64,000 nucleotides of DNA from Pantoea sp. RIT-PI-b (GCF_001187905.1 NZ_LGIS01000012.1:744001-808000); one strand, 5' to 3'. Shown: positions 40,726 through 53,162, numbered from the stretch's first letter. The notes: a model not told the origin generated them from the letters alone. Numbers and translations: made by a program.

Positions 40726-41847
40726 TTACTCGCCGAAGAACCAATACCCGCTATTAACCAGCGCCGCCAGCTGCGCCAGCATTGACGGATCGCCCAGCGC
40801 ATCGCCAAAATCTTCCAGCGTCAGCACATGATTGTGCGCCAATGCCGCCAGCACCTGCGGATGGTTGCAGCTGATTGATTCACCGTTCACAAACACCGCA
40901 TCACCGATGGTCAACACGCGCAGGCCGCCAAGACGCGTCAGCGCATCGCCTTGCTGCAATGCATCGTAAATTTCATCCGGCTGATAAGGCGGCTCCGGCG
41001 GAGCGACATCCAACTCATGACGCGACTGAGAAATAAACTCGCCAAACCATTGGTTAAACTGCTCTGGCTGGTTGATCACATCCATCATCACTTTGCGGAT
41101 GCCTTCCAGCTCCGACGGCAATATTTGCGACGGGCAATCACGTGACGGCACGTCCGGATCGCTGTAGCGATAGCTGCCCAATTCGTTAGCCAGCATGTGA
41201 TCGGCAAAACCGCTGATCAGCTCGCGACCGTTCGGTGCACGGAAGCCCACCGAATAGTTGATGGCGTTCTCCAGCGAATAGCCTTCGTGCGGGAATCCAG
41301 GCGGAATATAGAGAATATCGCCCGGCTCCATCTCCTCATCAATGATGGCGTCAAACGGTTCAACCTGCAGCAGATCTGGATGCGGGCAGTGCTGTTTCAA
41401 CGGCACTTTTTCACCCACGCGCCAGCGGCGACGGCCGGTGCCCTGAATGATAAACACATCATATTGGTCGAAATGCGGGCCCACGCCGCCGCCCGGCACG
41501 GCGAAGGAGATCATCAGATCGTCAACGCGCCAGTCGGGCAGGAAACGGAACGGGCGCATCAGTGCAGCCGAAGGCTCATGCCAATGGTTGACCGCCTGCA
41601 CCAGCAGCGACCAGTTGCTCTCACCGAGATGATCGTAGCTTTCAAACGGGCCGTGGCTAACTTGCCATTTGCCTTCGTTATGGCTAACCAGACGGCTATC
41701 CACCTCATTTTCCATTGCCAGACCGGCCAGCTCGTCAGGAGAAATAGGATCGACGAAGTTTTTAAAACCCCGTTTAAGCACCACCGGGCGTTTCTGCCAG
41801 TAGCGTTGAATAAAGTCGGGCCAGTTGATGTCGAGCTGATAGTCCAT
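40726..41847 (-). CDS. roxA: Ribosomal protein L16 arginine hydroxylase
   Basis: JmjC-type Fe(II)/2-oxoglutarate oxygenase that hydroxylates Arg81 of ribosomal protein L16 (YcfD). The 373-residue chain equals E. coli in length. The iron-binding HxD is in GPHFDQYDVF near residue 125 and the distal histidine in FPHEGYS near residue 187. The C-terminal winged-helix-like domain is present. It follows phoQ on the minus strand and lies beside the MITE-like element. Confidence 0.95.
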   Translation of the reverse strand: MDYQLDINWPDFIQRYWQKRPVVLKRGFKNFVDPISPDELAGLAMENEVDSRLVSHNEGKWQVSHGPFESYDHLGESNWSLLVQAVNHWHEPSAALMRPFRFLPDWRVDDLMISFAVPGGGVGPHFDQYDVFIIQGTGRRRWRVGEKVPLKQHCPHPDLLQVEPFDAIIDEEMEPGDILYIPPGFPHEGYSLENAINYSVGFRAPNGRELISGFADHMLANELGSYRYSDPDVPSRDCPSQILPSELEGIRKVMMDVINQPEQFNQWFGEFISQSRHELDVAPPEPPYQPDEIYDALQQGDALTRLGGLRVLTIGDAVFVNGESISCNHPQVLAALAHNHVLTLEDFGDALGDPSMLAQLAALVNSGYWFFGE

Positions 41848-41904
41848 ATGCGGAGTCCGTTTGCTGCAAAGAATGATGGCAAGTATAACAGCCCGCGTCC
41901 CTTT

Positions 41905-43365
41905 CTACTCGCGGTGATGCTCGACTTCCTGGCGCTGGAAAATCACTTCCATCCGCGCGCCGCCAAGCGGGCTGGTGGTGGCGATGACCTGACCGGCGTA
42001 CTGTTCGAGGATATCGCGCACCACGGCCAAACCTAATCCCTGGCCGGGACGTAGCGTATCGGCGCGCTGACCGCGCACGAAGATCAGATCGCGTTTGCTT
42101 TCTGGAATGCCCGGGCCATCATCATCAATAAACAGATGCAGGGTTTTGTCGGTTTGGCGTGCGGTGACTTCAATAAACTCCAGGCAGTATTTGCAGGCGT
42201 TATCCAACACGTTGCCAAGCACTTCCATAAAGTCATTTTTATCGCCGATAAAGGTCAGCTCGGGAGAGATATCCAGGGTGATCGCCACGCCTTTACGCTG
42301 ATAAACCTTGTTGAGAGCCGAACACAGGCTGTCGAGCAGCGCCGAAACCGAATGCAAATCGCGCTGCAGCGGATTGTGATCGGCCTGCATGCTGGCGCGA
42401 TGCAGATAATAGCCAATCTGCTGGGAGATACGGCTAATCTGCTCCAGCATCACCGGTTCCGCCTGTTCCACGGTTAACTCTTTGCCGCTGCGTAACGAGC
42501 GTAGCGTACTCTGCAGCACCGCCAGCGGGGTTTTCAGGCTGTGCGTCACGTCCGACAGGGTGGTGCGATAGCGCGTATAACGCTGGCGTTCGTTGGTCAG
42601 CAGCAGGTTGAGATTGCGTACCAGGCTGCGCAACTCCTGCGGCGGATTATCATCGAGATTCTCGCGTTGGCCGGTTTCCAGCTCGCGCACATGCGCGGTG
42701 AGATCGCCAATTGGTCGTAAACTCCAGTGCGCCGCCAGCCACAACAGCGGGATCACCAGCAGCAGGTTGGCGGCCAGCACATAGCTAAACCACGACCACA
42801 CCACATCGGAATGCTGCAACTCCTGCGGAATTGAGTCGACAACCACGATGGTCAGCGCCGGCAGGTTGGTGGTGGCATCGTAACGATTGACCGCTACCGA
42901 GTGAGTAAAGGTATCGTTGCTGTCACTATCCAGCGCGTGCAGCCGCTCTTTTGCCTGTGGATTGTTGCCCATCGCCGCCATGCTGGTGCGATTACTGGTG
43001 TCGATTTCGTAAAAATCGGGCTTGAGCAGCCATTCGCGGCGAATCTTTTTGCGGATGTCCGGCACGTCACGCTGCTGCCACAGCAGTTTGCCGTGTTCAT
43101 CGTAGATAAACACCAGCGTGGGGAAGTTGAGCGTCATGCGCTCCGGCTGGGCGATGGTGAGCTTGTCGTCTTGCCACTGCGCCAGCGTGAAGAACAGATT
43201 GCTTTCGCCGCGCATCACGCGGTAGGTATTTTTATCGAAGCTAACTACGTAACCCACGACGGCAACCATGCCGTAGGAGAGCGATAAAAACAGGACGATC
43301 GCCGCCGTTGCCAGCAGGAAACGGGCGCGTAACGAGAAGGGGCGAAAGCGTTTTAACCACGTCAT
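41905..43365 (-). CDS. phoQ: Sensor histidine kinase PhoQ
   Basis: Inner-membrane sensor of low Mg2+, acid and cationic peptides. 486 residues, as in E. coli: first helix about 15-40, periplasmic PAS-like domain, second helix about 190-215, HAMP, dimerisation domain with the phospho-histidine in [13 protein letters not shown] (near 277), and ATPase motifs [17 protein letters not shown] and GLGLAVV. The periplasmic acidic cluster, EDDDDAE in E. coli, is here DSDSND, with only three acidic residues. Starts three bases after phoP. Confidence 0.96.
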   Translation of the reverse strand: MTWLKRFRPFSLRARFLLATAAIVLFLSLSYGMVAVVGYVVSFDKNTYRVMRGESNLFFTLAQWQDDKLTIAQPERMTLNFPTLVFIYDEHGKLLWQQRDVPDIRKKIRREWLLKPDFYEIDTSNRTSMAAMGNNPQAKERLHALDSDSNDTFTHSVAVNRYDATTNLPALTIVVVDSIPQELQHSDVVWSWFSYVLAANLLLVIPLLWLAAHWSLRPIGDLTAHVRELETGQRENLDDNPPQELRSLVRNLNLLLTNERQRYTRYRTTLSDVTHSLKTPLAVLQSTLRSLRSGKELTVEQAEPVMLEQISRISQQIGYYLHRASMQADHNPLQRDLHSVSALLDSLCSALNKVYQRKGVAITLDISPELTFIGDKNDFMEVLGNVLDNACKYCLEFIEVTARQTDKTLHLFIDDDGPGIPESKRDLIFVRGQRADTLRPGQGLGLAVVRDILEQYAGQVIATTSPLGGARMEVIFQRQEVEHHRE

Positions 43366-43368
43366 AAA

Positions 43369-44037
43369 TCAGAGATCAAAGCGATAACCCTGGCCGCGCA
43401 CGGTGTTAATCACTTCGGTCGGATAGAGCGAGAGAATTTTTTTACGCAGGCGGCCCATCAACACATCAATGGTGTGACTCTCGCGCAGTTCCGCATCCGG
43501 ATAGAGCTGCAGCATCAGTGAATCTTTGCTCACCACTTTACCCGCGTTGCGAATCAGCGTTTCAACGATGGTGTACTCGAAAGCGGTAAGTTTTACCGGT
43601 TGATCCTGCACCGTTAGCTCACGGCGTGACAGATCGACCTGGAACGGCGGCATGGAAATAATCTGTGACGCGTGGCCGCTGTTACGACGCATTAGCGCCT
43701 GCAGACGCGCCGCGACTTCTTCAATATGGAAAGGTTTAGTGACGTAGTCGTCGGCACCGGCTTCCAGCGCTTCGACTTTTGCCTGCCAGCCTTCGCGGGC
43801 GGTCAATACCAGAATCGGTTGACGTACGGCATCGGTGCGCCAGCGACGGATCAACGACATGCCATCTTCGTCGGGCAATCCCAGATCGACAAGGGCGATA
43901 TCGGGCATGTGCTCCTGCAGGAAATAATCTGCTTCTTTGGCATCTTCTGCGGCATCGACCTGATGGCCCATTTCACGCAACTGCACGGCGAGGTGATGGC
44001 GCAACAGCGCGTTATCTTCCACAACCAGAACACGCAT
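43369..44037 (-). CDS. phoP: Response regulator PhoP
   Basis: OmpR-family regulator of Mg2+ and virulence genes. The 222-residue protein has a receiver domain with the phosphorylated aspartate in [12 protein letters not shown] (near 51), the switch TAREG and K101-type lysine in YVTKPFH, then a winged-helix domain ending in [10 protein letters not shown]. Transcribed with phoQ. A PhoP box upstream indicates positive autoregulation. Confidence 0.97.
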   Translation of the reverse strand: MRVLVVEDNALLRHHLAVQLREMGHQVDAAEDAKEADYFLQEHMPDIALVDLGLPDEDGMSLIRRWRTDAVRQPILVLTAREGWQAKVEALEAGADDYVTKPFHIEEVAARLQALMRRNSGHASQIISMPPFQVDLSRRELTVQDQPVKLTAFEYTIVETLIRNAGKVVSKDSLMLQLYPDAELRESHTIDVLMGRLRKKILSLYPTEVINTVRGQGYRFDL

Positions 44038-44076
44038 AGTATTTCCTTAGCTTCCGACTCAATAATGATGGAGAAA

Positions 44077-44111
44077 AGTATATGCGAAGCCAGCTAAACA
44101 AGAGATCAACG
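44077..44111 (-). promoter_or_regulatory. PhoP-activated phoPQ promoter
   Basis: On the minus strand a PhoP box CGTTGA-N5-TGTTTA (44111-44095) is followed after exactly 12 bp by the -10 hexamer TATACT (44082-44077). This 12-bp spacing to the -10 is the signature of PhoP-activated promoters. The second hexamer is perfect; the first has four of six consensus bases. Confidence 0.75.
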
Positions 44112-44122
44112 TTTGTTAATAG

Positions 44123-44148
44123 AGGCGTGCCCAACATTGAACACGCCT
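44123..44148 (-). terminator. Weak hairpin after purB
   Basis: A seven-bp stem AGGCGTG (44123-44129) and CACGCCT (44142-44148) with a 12-base loop lies just downstream of the purB stop. On the minus strand it is followed by CTATTAACAA, without a proper T-run. It may be a weak terminator before the phoP promoter. Confidence 0.35.
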
Positions 44149-44159
44149 GTTGTTGAGAT

Positions 44160-46216
<2,057 letters not shown>

Positions 46217-46252
46217 GCTTAACTCCTGTCATCGCGTCGGGCAGCGCCGACC

Positions 46253-47365
46253 TTAGGCTTCTGCCAGAGGCAGGCGTTGTTCGATAATGCCGCCGCCGAG
46301 GCACACTTCACCGAGATAAAACACGGCGGATTGGCCTGGCGTGACCGCCGCTACCGGCTCGTCAAAACGGACTTCAATACGGTCGTCGCCGTGCGGAATG
46401 ATTTCGCACGGAATGTCAGTCTGGCGATAGCGGGTTTTCACCGTGCAGCGCAACGGAGCGGTGATTGGTTGGCGATCGACCCAGTGCAGCTGTTGGGCCA
46501 TCAAGCCCACCGACATCAGACGCGGATGTTCGGCGCCCTGCGCCACAACGAGGCGATTGCGCGCCACATCTTTATCGACCACGTACCAGGGATCGTCATT
46601 GCTCTCTTTACGACCGCCAATCCCCAACCCTTTGCGCTGGCCGAGCGTGTGATACATCAAACCCTGATGCTCACCGACGATGTCGCCGTCAACGGTTTCA
46701 ATTGCACCCGGCTGGGCGGGCAGATAGCGGCCAAGGAAATCGCGGAACTTGCGTTCGCCAATAAAGCAGATGCCGGTGGAATCTTTCTTCTTCGCGGTGA
46801 TCAGGTCGAGCTGTTCAGCAATACGACGCACTTCCGGCTTATCCAGTTCGCCGACCGGGAACAGGCTTTGCGCAATCTGCTGGTGGCTCAGGGTATAGAG
46901 GAAGTAGCTCTGATCTTTATTGCCGTCGAGGCCGCGCAACAGGCGGCTTTGGCCCTCAACATCCTGGCGGCGCACATAGTGGCCGGTGGCAATATAGTCT
47001 GCGCCGAGATCGTCCGCCGCAAATTCGAGGAAGGCTTTGAACTTGATCTCTTTGTTGCACAGGATGTCGGGATTCGGCGTGCGTCCCGCTTTGTACTCTT
47101 CCAGGAAGTGTTCGAACACGTTATCCCAGTACTCAGCGGCGAAGTTGATTTTATGCAGTTTGATGCCGAGTTTGTCACACACGGCTTGTGCGTCAGCCAG
47201 ATCATCGGCGGCGGTGCAATACTCCTCGCCGTCGTCTTCCTCCCAGTTCTTCATGAACAGGCCTTCAACCTGATAGCCCTGCTGTTGCAGTAACCAGGCG
47301 GAAACGGAAGAATCGACGCCGCCGGACATTCCGACGATCACTTTTTTCTGGCTGTTGTCAGACAT
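46253..47365 (-). CDS. mnmA: tRNA-specific 2-thiouridylase
   Basis: Adds sulfur to uridine 34 of tRNA(Lys, Glu, Gln). 370 residues. The N-terminal PP-loop GMSGGVDSS binds ATP; the two catalytic cysteines are in [11 protein letters not shown] (near 102) and [12 protein letters not shown] (near 199). The C-terminal beta domain is complete. First of a mnmA-hflD-purB series and 42 bp after nudJ on the same strand. Confidence 0.97.
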   Translation of the reverse strand: MSDNSQKKVIVGMSGGVDSSVSAWLLQQQGYQVEGLFMKNWEEDDGEEYCTAADDLADAQAVCDKLGIKLHKINFAAEYWDNVFEHFLEEYKAGRTPNPDILCNKEIKFKAFLEFAADDLGADYIATGHYVRRQDVEGQSRLLRGLDGNKDQSYFLYTLSHQQIAQSLFPVGELDKPEVRRIAEQLDLITAKKKDSTGICFIGERKFRDFLGRYLPAQPGAIETVDGDIVGEHQGLMYHTLGQRKGLGIGGRKESNDDPWYVVDKDVARNRLVVAQGAEHPRLMSVGLMAQQLHWVDRQPITAPLRCTVKTRYRQTDIPCEIIPHGDDRIEVRFDEPVAAVTPGQSAVFYLGEVCLGGGIIEQRLPLAEA

Positions 47366-47407
47366 GACGCACTCTTAAATTACGATAAAAACAGGCGGCG
47401 CATTCTA

Positions 47408-47881
47408 TCATGCAGAAGCGGGGCGCGCACCCTCATGAAACGGCCACTGGAACGGCGCGACCAGATGCAGCGGATAACGCGCGCCTTGTTGCCACAACCG
47501 AACGCTCTCTGCGACTAACGGCGAACGCAGGCGATTGGCCGTCAGAATCTGCTCTGGCGGCAGCCACCAGCAGCAATCAATGTCGCGATCGTGCGGCGAC
47601 GTTTCGACTTTTTCGGCCAGATCGAGACCAAACAGGAAACGCACAAAAGGTGTATCGTCCGGCGCAATCCACTGTTGCACGCCGAGAAAATACTCGGGCT
47701 GAGCATCAATACCGGTCTCTTCGAACAGTTCGCGCTGCGCGGCTTCCTGAATAGTTTCATTGGCCTCAAGGTGTCCGGCAGGTTGATTCCAGGTAATACG
47801 GCCGTGCACCCGCTCTTCAACCACCAGCAAATGTCCCTGAGCCTGCACAATACAGGCGACCGTTACATGAGGTTTAAACAT
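47408..47881 (-). CDS. nudJ: Nudix phosphatase NudJ
   Basis: HMP-PP and nucleoside tri/diphosphate hydrolase (YmfB). The 157-residue protein holds a complete Nudix box, [20 protein letters not shown] followed by TGI, with the metal-binding glutamates. Located between rluE and mnmA, as in E. coli. AGGAAGG precedes the ATG. Normal length. Confidence 0.94.
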   Translation of the reverse strand: MFKPHVTVACIVQAQGHLLVVEERVHGRITWNQPAGHLEANETIQEAAQRELFEETGIDAQPEYFLGVQQWIAPDDTPFVRFLFGLDLAEKVETSPHDRDIDCCWWLPPEQILTANRLRSPLVAESVRLWQQGARYPLHLVAPFQWPFHEGARPASA

Positions 47882-47911
47882 CCTTCCTCCGGAATTGTTA
47901 ACTAAAAGTTA

Positions 47912-48550
47912 TTAAATGGTGGCGCTGATATCGCGCCATTCGCCCGGCGCCAAATCGCCCAACTGGTGCTCACCCATCGCAAAGCGAATCAGGCGCAACG
48001 TGGGAAAACCAATATGTGCCGTCATGCGGCGCACCTGCCGGTTACGTCCCTCAAACAGCGTGATTTGCAGCCAGCTGGTGGGAATCGCTTTGCGCTCGCG
48101 AATCGGCGGCTGGCGTGGCCACAGCCACTTGGGCTCAGCGACTAACTCGACGCCTGCCGGCAAGGTTGGACCATCGTTCAGCGTAACGCCGCTACGTAAC
48201 TGGGATAAATCTGATTCCTGCGGCGCACCTTCCACCTGCACAAAATAGATTTTTCCGGTGCGCTTGCCGGGCTGCGTCAGCGCCGCCTGCAGCGCGCCGT
48301 CGTTGGTTAAAATCATCAAACCTTCGCTATCGCGATCGAGGCGGCCCGCGGCATAAACCTCGCTGACCGGTACAAAATCCTTCAGCGTCCGGCGTCCGGC
48401 CTCGTCACTAAATTGCGGCAAAACATCGAAAGGTTTGTTAAAGAGTATGACGCGTCTTGGGCCTTTCGGGCGGGTATCGCGGCGCACGGGCTTGCGTGCC
48501 GGGGCGCTTGCGCGCTTATCCTGGTGAAATCGTTGAGAAGTTTTTCGCAT
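47912..48550 (-). CDS. rluE: 23S rRNA pseudouridine synthase E (2457)
   Basis: RsuA-family pseudouridine synthase. The catalytic motif [12 protein letters not shown] and the [14 protein letters not shown] segment are intact. The start at 48550 (MRKTSQRF) is preferred: the upstream in-frame ATG at 48580 lies inside a perfect -10 hexamer, so it would not be in the mRNA. The N-terminus is very basic (about 35 residues rich in Arg, Lys, Pro), as in E. coli. Divergent from icd. Confidence 0.92.
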   Translation of the reverse strand: MRKTSQRFHQDKRASAPARKPVRRDTRPKGPRRVILFNKPFDVLPQFSDEAGRRTLKDFVPVSEVYAAGRLDRDSEGLMILTNDGALQAALTQPGKRTGKIYFVQVEGAPQESDLSQLRSGVTLNDGPTLPAGVELVAEPKWLWPRQPPIRERKAIPTSWLQITLFEGRNRQVRRMTAHIGFPTLRLIRFAMGEHQLGDLAPGEWRDISATI

Positions 48551-48578
48551 GGGCTTTGCAGTCGGAAACATTCGGCGC

Positions 48579-48584
48579 ATTATA
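48579..48584 (-). promoter_or_regulatory. rluE -10 hexamer
   Basis: A perfect TATAAT on the minus strand. It overlaps the first possible ATG of rluE, and transcription would start near 48572, which supports the downstream start at 48550. The -35 region is weak. Confidence 0.5.
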
Positions 48585-48629
48585 GCGCGAAACTACGGTG
48601 ATTGGCGTAGCGGAAATAATCAAGTAGTA

Positions 48630-48658
48630 TTGACCCGCATCTTACAAATCATTAACAA
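48630..48658 (+). promoter_or_regulatory. Candidate icd promoter
   Basis: TTGACC (48630-48635) and TAACAA (48653-48658) are spaced by 17 bp and lie just upstream of the icd ribosome site GGAGAGG. The -35 is good and the -10 modest. No ArcA or Cra site could be defined by eye. Confidence 0.4.
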
Positions 48659-48681
48659 AAAATCGCTCGAAGGAGAGGTTG

Positions 48682-49932
48682 ATGGAAAGCAAAGTAGTTG
48701 TTCCGGCGGAAGGTCAAAAAATCACCCTGGATCAGGGAAAACTGAATGTTCCGAATAACCCGATTATTCCTTACATTGAAGGTGACGGTATCGGCGTTGA
48801 TGTTTCCCCGGTAATGTTGAAAGTGGTTGATGCCGCTGTGAAGAAAGCCTACAACGGCGAGCGAAAAATTTCCTGGATGGAAATTTATACCGGCGAAAAA
48901 TCAGTAGAACTCTATGGCCAGGATGTCTGGCTGCCGCAAGAAACCCTCGATTTAATCAAAGAATACCGCGTTGCCATCAAAGGCCCGCTGACGACCCCAG
49001 TCGGTGGCGGTATTCGCTCCCTGAACGTTGCGCTGCGCCAGGAGCTGGATCTGTACGTCTGTCTGCGTCCGGTTCGCTACTACAAAGGCACGCCAAGCCC
49101 GGTTAAGCGTCCAGAAGAGACCGATATGGTGATCTTCCGCGAAAACTCAGAAGATATCTATGCGGGTATCGAGTGGAAAGCGGGCACGCCAGAAGCGGAC
49201 AAAGTGATCAAGTTCCTGCGTGAAGAGATGGGCGTGAAGAAAATTCGCTTCCCAGAGCAGTGTGGTATCGGCGTTAAGCCATGCTCGGAAGAGGGTACCA
49301 AACGTCTGGTGCGCGCAGCGGTTGAGTACACCATCACCAACGATCGTGATTCTCTGACCCTGGTTCACAAAGGCAACATCATGAAGTTCACCGAAGGCTC
49401 TTTCAAAGACTGGGGCTACCAGTTAGTGAAAGAAGAGTTCGGCGGCGAGCTGATCGATGGCGGCCCGTGGATGAAGTTCAAAAACCCGAACACCGGTAAA
49501 GAGATCATCGTTAAAGACGTGATCGCCGATGCCTTCCTGCAGCAGATCCTGCTGCGTCCGGCTGAATACGACGTGATCGCCTGTATGAACCTGAACGGTG
49601 ACTACATCTCTGATGCCCTGGCGGCACAGGTTGGTGGTATCGGTATCGCACCAGGCGCGAACATCGGTGACGAATGTGCGCTGTTCGAAGCGACGCACGG
49701 TACAGCACCGAAGTATGCTGGTCAGGATAAAGTGAACCCAGGTTCAGTGATTCTGTCTGCAGAAATGATGCTGCGTCATCTGGAATGGTTCGAAGCGGCT
49801 GACTTAATCGTGAAAGGTGTTGAAGGCGCCATCGCTAACAAGACCGTGACCTACGATTTCGAACGTCTGATGGACGGCGCTAAACTGCTGAAATGTTCAG
49901 AGTTTGGTGACGCGATCATCAGCAACATGTAA
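48682..49932 (+). CDS. icd: Isocitrate dehydrogenase (NADP)
   Basis: TCA-cycle enzyme at the branch to the glyoxylate shunt. The start at 48682 ([11 protein letters not shown]) gives 416 residues, as in E. coli. The phosphorylation serine is in [13 protein letters not shown] (Ser113), and substrate and NADP motifs are intact. In E. coli the 3' end of icd is the attachment site of phage 21 and prophage e14; here the gene is complete and the accessory gtrAB pair lies immediately beyond it. Confidence 0.98.
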   Translation: MESKVVVPAEGQKITLDQGKLNVPNNPIIPYIEGDGIGVDVSPVMLKVVDAAVKKAYNGERKISWMEIYTGEKSVELYGQDVWLPQETLDLIKEYRVAIKGPLTTPVGGGIRSLNVALRQELDLYVCLRPVRYYKGTPSPVKRPEETDMVIFRENSEDIYAGIEWKAGTPEADKVIKFLREEMGVKKIRFPEQCGIGVKPCSEEGTKRLVRAAVEYTITNDRDSLTLVHKGNIMKFTEGSFKDWGYQLVKEEFGGELIDGGPWMKFKNPNTGKEIIVKDVIADAFLQQILLRPAEYDVIACMNLNGDYISDALAAQVGGIGIAPGANIGDECALFEATHGTAPKYAGQDKVNPGSVILSAEMMLRHLEWFEAADLIVKGVEGAIANKTVTYDFERLMDGAKLLKCSEFGDAIISNM

Positions 49933-49955
49933 TTTGCCGCTCAGGCAGAAAGCAT

Positions 49956-49982
49956 AACGGGAGCCAATGGCTCCCGTTTTTC
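49956..49982 (+). terminator. icd rho-independent terminator
   Basis: Ten-bp stem AACGGGAGCC (49956-49965) and GGCTCCCGTT (49969-49978) with a three-base loop and a T-run. A near copy occurs at 51445-51467 on the other side of gtrAB. Confidence 0.92.
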
Positions 49983-50015
49983 ATTGGGTTAATATTAAAA
50001 ATAAAGGCTTTAAAG

Positions 50016-50945
50016 TTATTTAACATCATGTTTATCATTCGCATCCTTTTTTATATATCGTGGTCTATGTTTTGATTCAATATAAATCCTGCCGATATAT
50101 TCACCTAATACTCCGATGCCTATTAGCTGTACCCCCCCTAAAAAGAGTATTGAAACTAATATTGAAGGATAACCGGCTACCGCATTCCCCCACACCAACT
50201 TATCGATAATCATCCAAATTGCATAAATGAATGATAAGAACGCCACAAAGAAGCCAATATAGCTCCACACTCTTAATGGAAATGTTGAGAAGCTGGTGAA
50301 ACCCTCAAGTGCCAAATTCCACAGTTTCCATCCGTTAAACTTAGGCTTACCTGCAACACGCTCAGAGCGATTATAAGTGACTATCGCTGCATCGCCTTGA
50401 ACCCAGCTTAAAATCCCTTTCATGAAGAGATTGTGTTCCTGTAACCGCTTTATATTTTCAACCGTAGCACGGGAAAGTAAACGAAAGTCTCCCACATTTT
50501 CCTCTAACTCTGGTGAGCTGATCACATTATGGAGTTTGTAGAACCAGCTGGCGGTTTGGCGTTTAAAAAAGCTGTCACTGCTTCTATCAATGCGTTTAGC
50601 CAGAACAATCGGCCATCCTTCCTGCCATTTTTCGATTAGCAAGGGAATGACTTCTATCGGATCCTGCAGGTCTACATCAATCGGGATCACCGCATCGCCG
50701 GTTGCATGCTCAAGCCCCGCTAGCAAAGCCGGTTCTTTACCGAAGTTGCGAATAAAGGTAACCGACAAAATTGACTCATCCTTCTCCTTCAACGACTGAA
50801 TGATGTGTTCTGTTCGATCCGTGCTGCCATCATTAACAAAAACAATCTCAACATTGTAGGAGGAGAGTTTTTCTTTCACAGCTCTATAAAATAGGGGAAT
50901 GGTATCTTCTTCATTAAATACGGGAACAACGAGGGAAATTTTCAT
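50016..50945 (-). CDS. gtrB: Bactoprenol glucosyltransferase GtrB
   Basis: Transfers glucose from UDP-glucose to undecaprenyl phosphate for side-chain glucosylation of O-antigen. The 309-residue protein has a GT2 domain ([38 protein letters not shown]) and two C-terminal membrane helices ending in [15 protein letters not shown]. It overlaps gtrA by four bases. The pair is visibly richer in A and T than the surrounding genes, a sign of transfer. The third, serotype-specific transferase gene normally following gtrB is absent. Confidence 0.9.
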   Translation of the reverse strand: MKISLVVPVFNEEDTIPLFYRAVKEKLSSYNVEIVFVNDGSTDRTEHIIQSLKEKDESILSVTFIRNFGKEPALLAGLEHATGDAVIPIDVDLQDPIEVIPLLIEKWQEGWPIVLAKRIDRSSDSFFKRQTASWFYKLHNVISSPELEENVGDFRLLSRATVENIKRLQEHNLFMKGILSWVQGDAAIVTYNRSERVAGKPKFNGWKLWNLALEGFTSFSTFPLRVWSYIGFFVAFLSFIYAIWMIIDKLVWGNAVAGYPSILVSILFLGGVQLIGIGVLGEYIGRIYIESKHRPRYIKKDANDKHDVK

Positions 50946-51301
50946 TTGTTCACCCTAAAAACGATAAAGTTTGAATAGATGAAGCCAAATATGAGGCTTA
51001 TAGCCGAGAAAGTAACAAGCGTAATGAACGGGTTGATATGAGTATGATCGGCCAGCAAGCCAATACCGGCGGCCATAGCCCCCATAAAAGCAACAAACAT
51101 GACATAACGAAAAGGCGTTATTTGGGTTTTGAACGTCCATTTTGCATTAGCAAAAAATGAAAATGTTACGGCAACGCTGAAAGCAATGAAGTTTGCCAGC
51201 CATTGACTAACGTGTTGAGAATATATTAGCGCGAATACCACCCAATGAATCAGCGTGTTGATGATCCCAACTGAAAAAAATCTGGAGAATATTTTTAACA
51301 T
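50942..51301 (-). CDS. gtrA: GtrA-family bactoprenol-glucose flippase
   Basis: A 119-residue protein with four hydrophobic segments, typical of GtrA, which is thought to flip undecaprenyl-phosphate-glucose to the periplasmic face. The N-terminus [20 protein letters not shown] and the [10 protein letters not shown] motif match the family. First gene of the gtrAB pair; AT-rich like gtrB. The 179 bp upstream hold the promoter region and the second terminator copy, but no gene. Confidence 0.88.
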   Translation of the reverse strand: MLKIFSRFFSVGIINTLIHWVVFALIYSQHVSQWLANFIAFSVAVTFSFFANAKWTFKTQITPFRYVMFVAFMGAMAAGIGLLADHTHINPFITLVTFSAISLIFGFIYSNFIVFRVNK

Positions 51302-51438
51302 TCTGAAAGTTTGTCCAGAGGGTTTCGTTGTTACTTAGCGTAGACAACTATGCTTCAGATGGAAAATTAATATGTGGGGGAGAGTCGGCGATTAACACGC
51401 CATACATCTGCACGGGGTATTGCCGCGCAACGGGTCAG

Positions 51439-51467
51439 AAAAAAAACGGAAGCCACTGGCTCCCGTT
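51439..51467 (-). terminator. Terminator of the MscS-family gene
   Basis: On the minus strand the stem AACGGGAGCC (51467-51458) and GGCTTCCGTT (51454-51445) with a three-base loop is followed by a run of eight T. It matches the icd terminator at all but two of the stem-loop positions. Confidence 0.88.
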
Positions 51468-51480
51468 GTTTATCGACAGA

Positions 51481-52737
51481 TTAGTCGACTTGCTGATCAT
51501 TGGAGGTTGCCTGCTGCGCACGCTCCTGAGAAAGTCGCCAGAAATCGCTGCCGCCGGGATGTTGATACATCCGCAGCGAAAATTGACCGACAATGGCATA
51601 GATATATTCGAAAATGGCCGACTGGGAGTTCTCGTAATCCACCCACAGCACTGACGAGGTAAAGCAATAGACCTCCACCGGCAGCCCTTCAGGCGACGGT
51701 TTCATCGCGCGCACTACGATATACATATCCTTCTTAATATCGTCCCGCTGCGACAGCCACGCCGTCAGGTATTTACGAAACACGGTCAGATTAGTGATGC
51801 CGTTTTCAGCAAACCAGCGTTCGCCCACCGCATTGCTGTCGCGGCCATCCATCAATGCCGAAAGCTGCTCACTGACGCCACGGATCTGGCTCATCTGCTG
51901 CACCATGTCATGGTCGAGAAAACGTATCGACATTTGATCAAGATGAAAACTGCGCATAATGCGGCGTGCGCCGGAGGAGAACATCGCCTGCCAGTTGGTG
52001 TAGGTTTCGGTGAGGAAATTTTTGGTCGGGATGCGCGACAGCGTATTATCCCAGTTGCGTATGGTGATGGTGTGCAGCGCGATATCGATCACTTCACCGC
52101 TGATGCCGTTGTCCGGCATTTCGATCCAGTCACCGAGTTGCAAAACATCGTTCGAAGATACCTGAATATTGGCCACCAGCGACATCAACGTATGCTGGAA
52201 CACCAACATTAATACCGCAGCCACGGCACCTAAACTGGAGATAATGATCACCGGCGACTTATTCGACATAATCGCTAAAATCATGATCGCCGAAATAATG
52301 TGCACCAGAATCTTACCGACCTGAATATAGCCTTTGATTGAATGATTCTTGCGTTTGGCTTTTTTGGAGTAAGAGTTATTAACAATCTCCAGCACTTCGG
52401 TAAAGAACAACGATAAATAGACGAAGAACAGAATGCCGCAGATGGTCTTTATCGCTATCAAAAGATGCTCGGGCAAATCCGGCATAAACTGCAGCAGATA
52501 ATAGACGGTAATGACCGGAATAAAGTTGGAGAGTTTCTCCGAAAGTCGCACGTCCTTATCGAGCGGCACCTGATTTTTATGCGTGCTGAAGAACACCTTT
52601 CTGACGACTTTAACGATGAAGAATTTGCAGATCAGATGCGCAATCATGCCGGCAAACATCAGTAACAATAGGCTAAATGCGGCAGACAACACCGTATTGC
52701 CTTCAATAAAATTTTGGATATTACTTAAATAAGTCAT
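51481..52737 (-). CDS. MscS-family mechanosensitive channel (YbdG/MscM-like)
   Basis: Predicted small-conductance mechanosensitive or osmotic-stress channel. About 418 residues with five hydrophobic segments, then the MscS pore and beta domain: AAVLMLVFQHTLMSLVANIQ, LGDWIEMPDNGISGEVIDI and TIRNWDNTLSRIPT. It resembles E. coli YbdG in length and in the C-terminal segment (GLPVEVYCFT, VDYE), but is clearly divergent. The ATG at 52737 is used; a GTG at 52746 is possible. E. coli has no such gene beside icd. Confidence 0.82.
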   Translation of the reverse strand: MTYLSNIQNFIEGNTVLSAAFSLLLLMFAGMIAHLICKFFIVKVVRKVFFSTHKNQVPLDKDVRLSEKLSNFIPVITVYYLLQFMPDLPEHLLIAIKTICGILFFVYLSLFFTEVLEIVNNSYSKKAKRKNHSIKGYIQVGKILVHIISAIMILAIMSNKSPVIIISSLGAVAAVLMLVFQHTLMSLVANIQVSSNDVLQLGDWIEMPDNGISGEVIDIALHTITIRNWDNTLSRIPTKNFLTETYTNWQAMFSSGARRIMRSFHLDQMSIRFLDHDMVQQMSQIRGVSEQLSALMDGRDSNAVGERWFAENGITNLTVFRKYLTAWLSQRDDIKKDMYIVVRAMKPSPEGLPVEVYCFTSSVLWVDYENSQSAIFEYIYAIVGQFSLRMYQHPGGSDFWRLSQERAQQATSNDQQVD

Positions 52738-52941
52738 TTCAACCACGTGCCGGACAGTATTGGCGGGAATTCAAACATAAATGCGCGGTCGGCGATATGC
52801 GACGCGTGCGCAATATTCAACATCATTACGGGTTTACAATCCCTTTCACAGAAATTTGAAACTGCTAGCATTTAAACATTTACAGCCGTGTGTCATAGCG
52901 ATTAAACCGTTATCTTCAGCGCTTACGATTGAGGAGGTGGT

Positions 52942-53139
52942 ATGCAAGGTGTGATCAAGTTCGTCAAAGGCTGGCTGCTGTTTTCGCTGTTGTGGGGCAT
53001 TTTCATGTGGTTTGTTTCATGGCAGGCACAAGGCAAAGAGATAGGCATGGTGATCGTGATGAGCTTGTATGCAGGCTTAATTTATCAGGCGCTGATGACC
53101 ATGGTAGCGCGCTATAAGGCGCGGCGAGCGCAGGTTTGA
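52942..53139 (+). CDS. Small two-helix membrane protein, unknown
   Basis: A 65-residue protein with two likely membrane helices (about residues 10-27 and 35-56) and a basic C-terminus (RYKARRAQV). A consensus AGGAGG lies four bases before the ATG, strong evidence for translation. I do not recognise the family. It is followed by a terminator, so it is probably a single-gene unit. Confidence 0.7.
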   Translation: MQGVIKFVKGWLLFSLLWGIFMWFVSWQAQGKEIGMVIVMSLYAGLIYQALMTMVARYKARRAQV

Positions 53140-53162
53140 TTATCATCCCACAAAACATGAAG

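Noticed and set aside
40388..40744. 118-codon frame across the pepT-roxA gap
   Set aside because: It runs through the inverted-repeat element; its composition (Arg, Pro, Ser-rich) and overlap with nested stems fit a spurious frame over a repeat.
46277..47293. 338-codon open frame antisense to mnmA
   Set aside because: A complementary-strand shadow of mnmA; the true product is proven by the PP-loop and catalytic cysteines on the minus strand.
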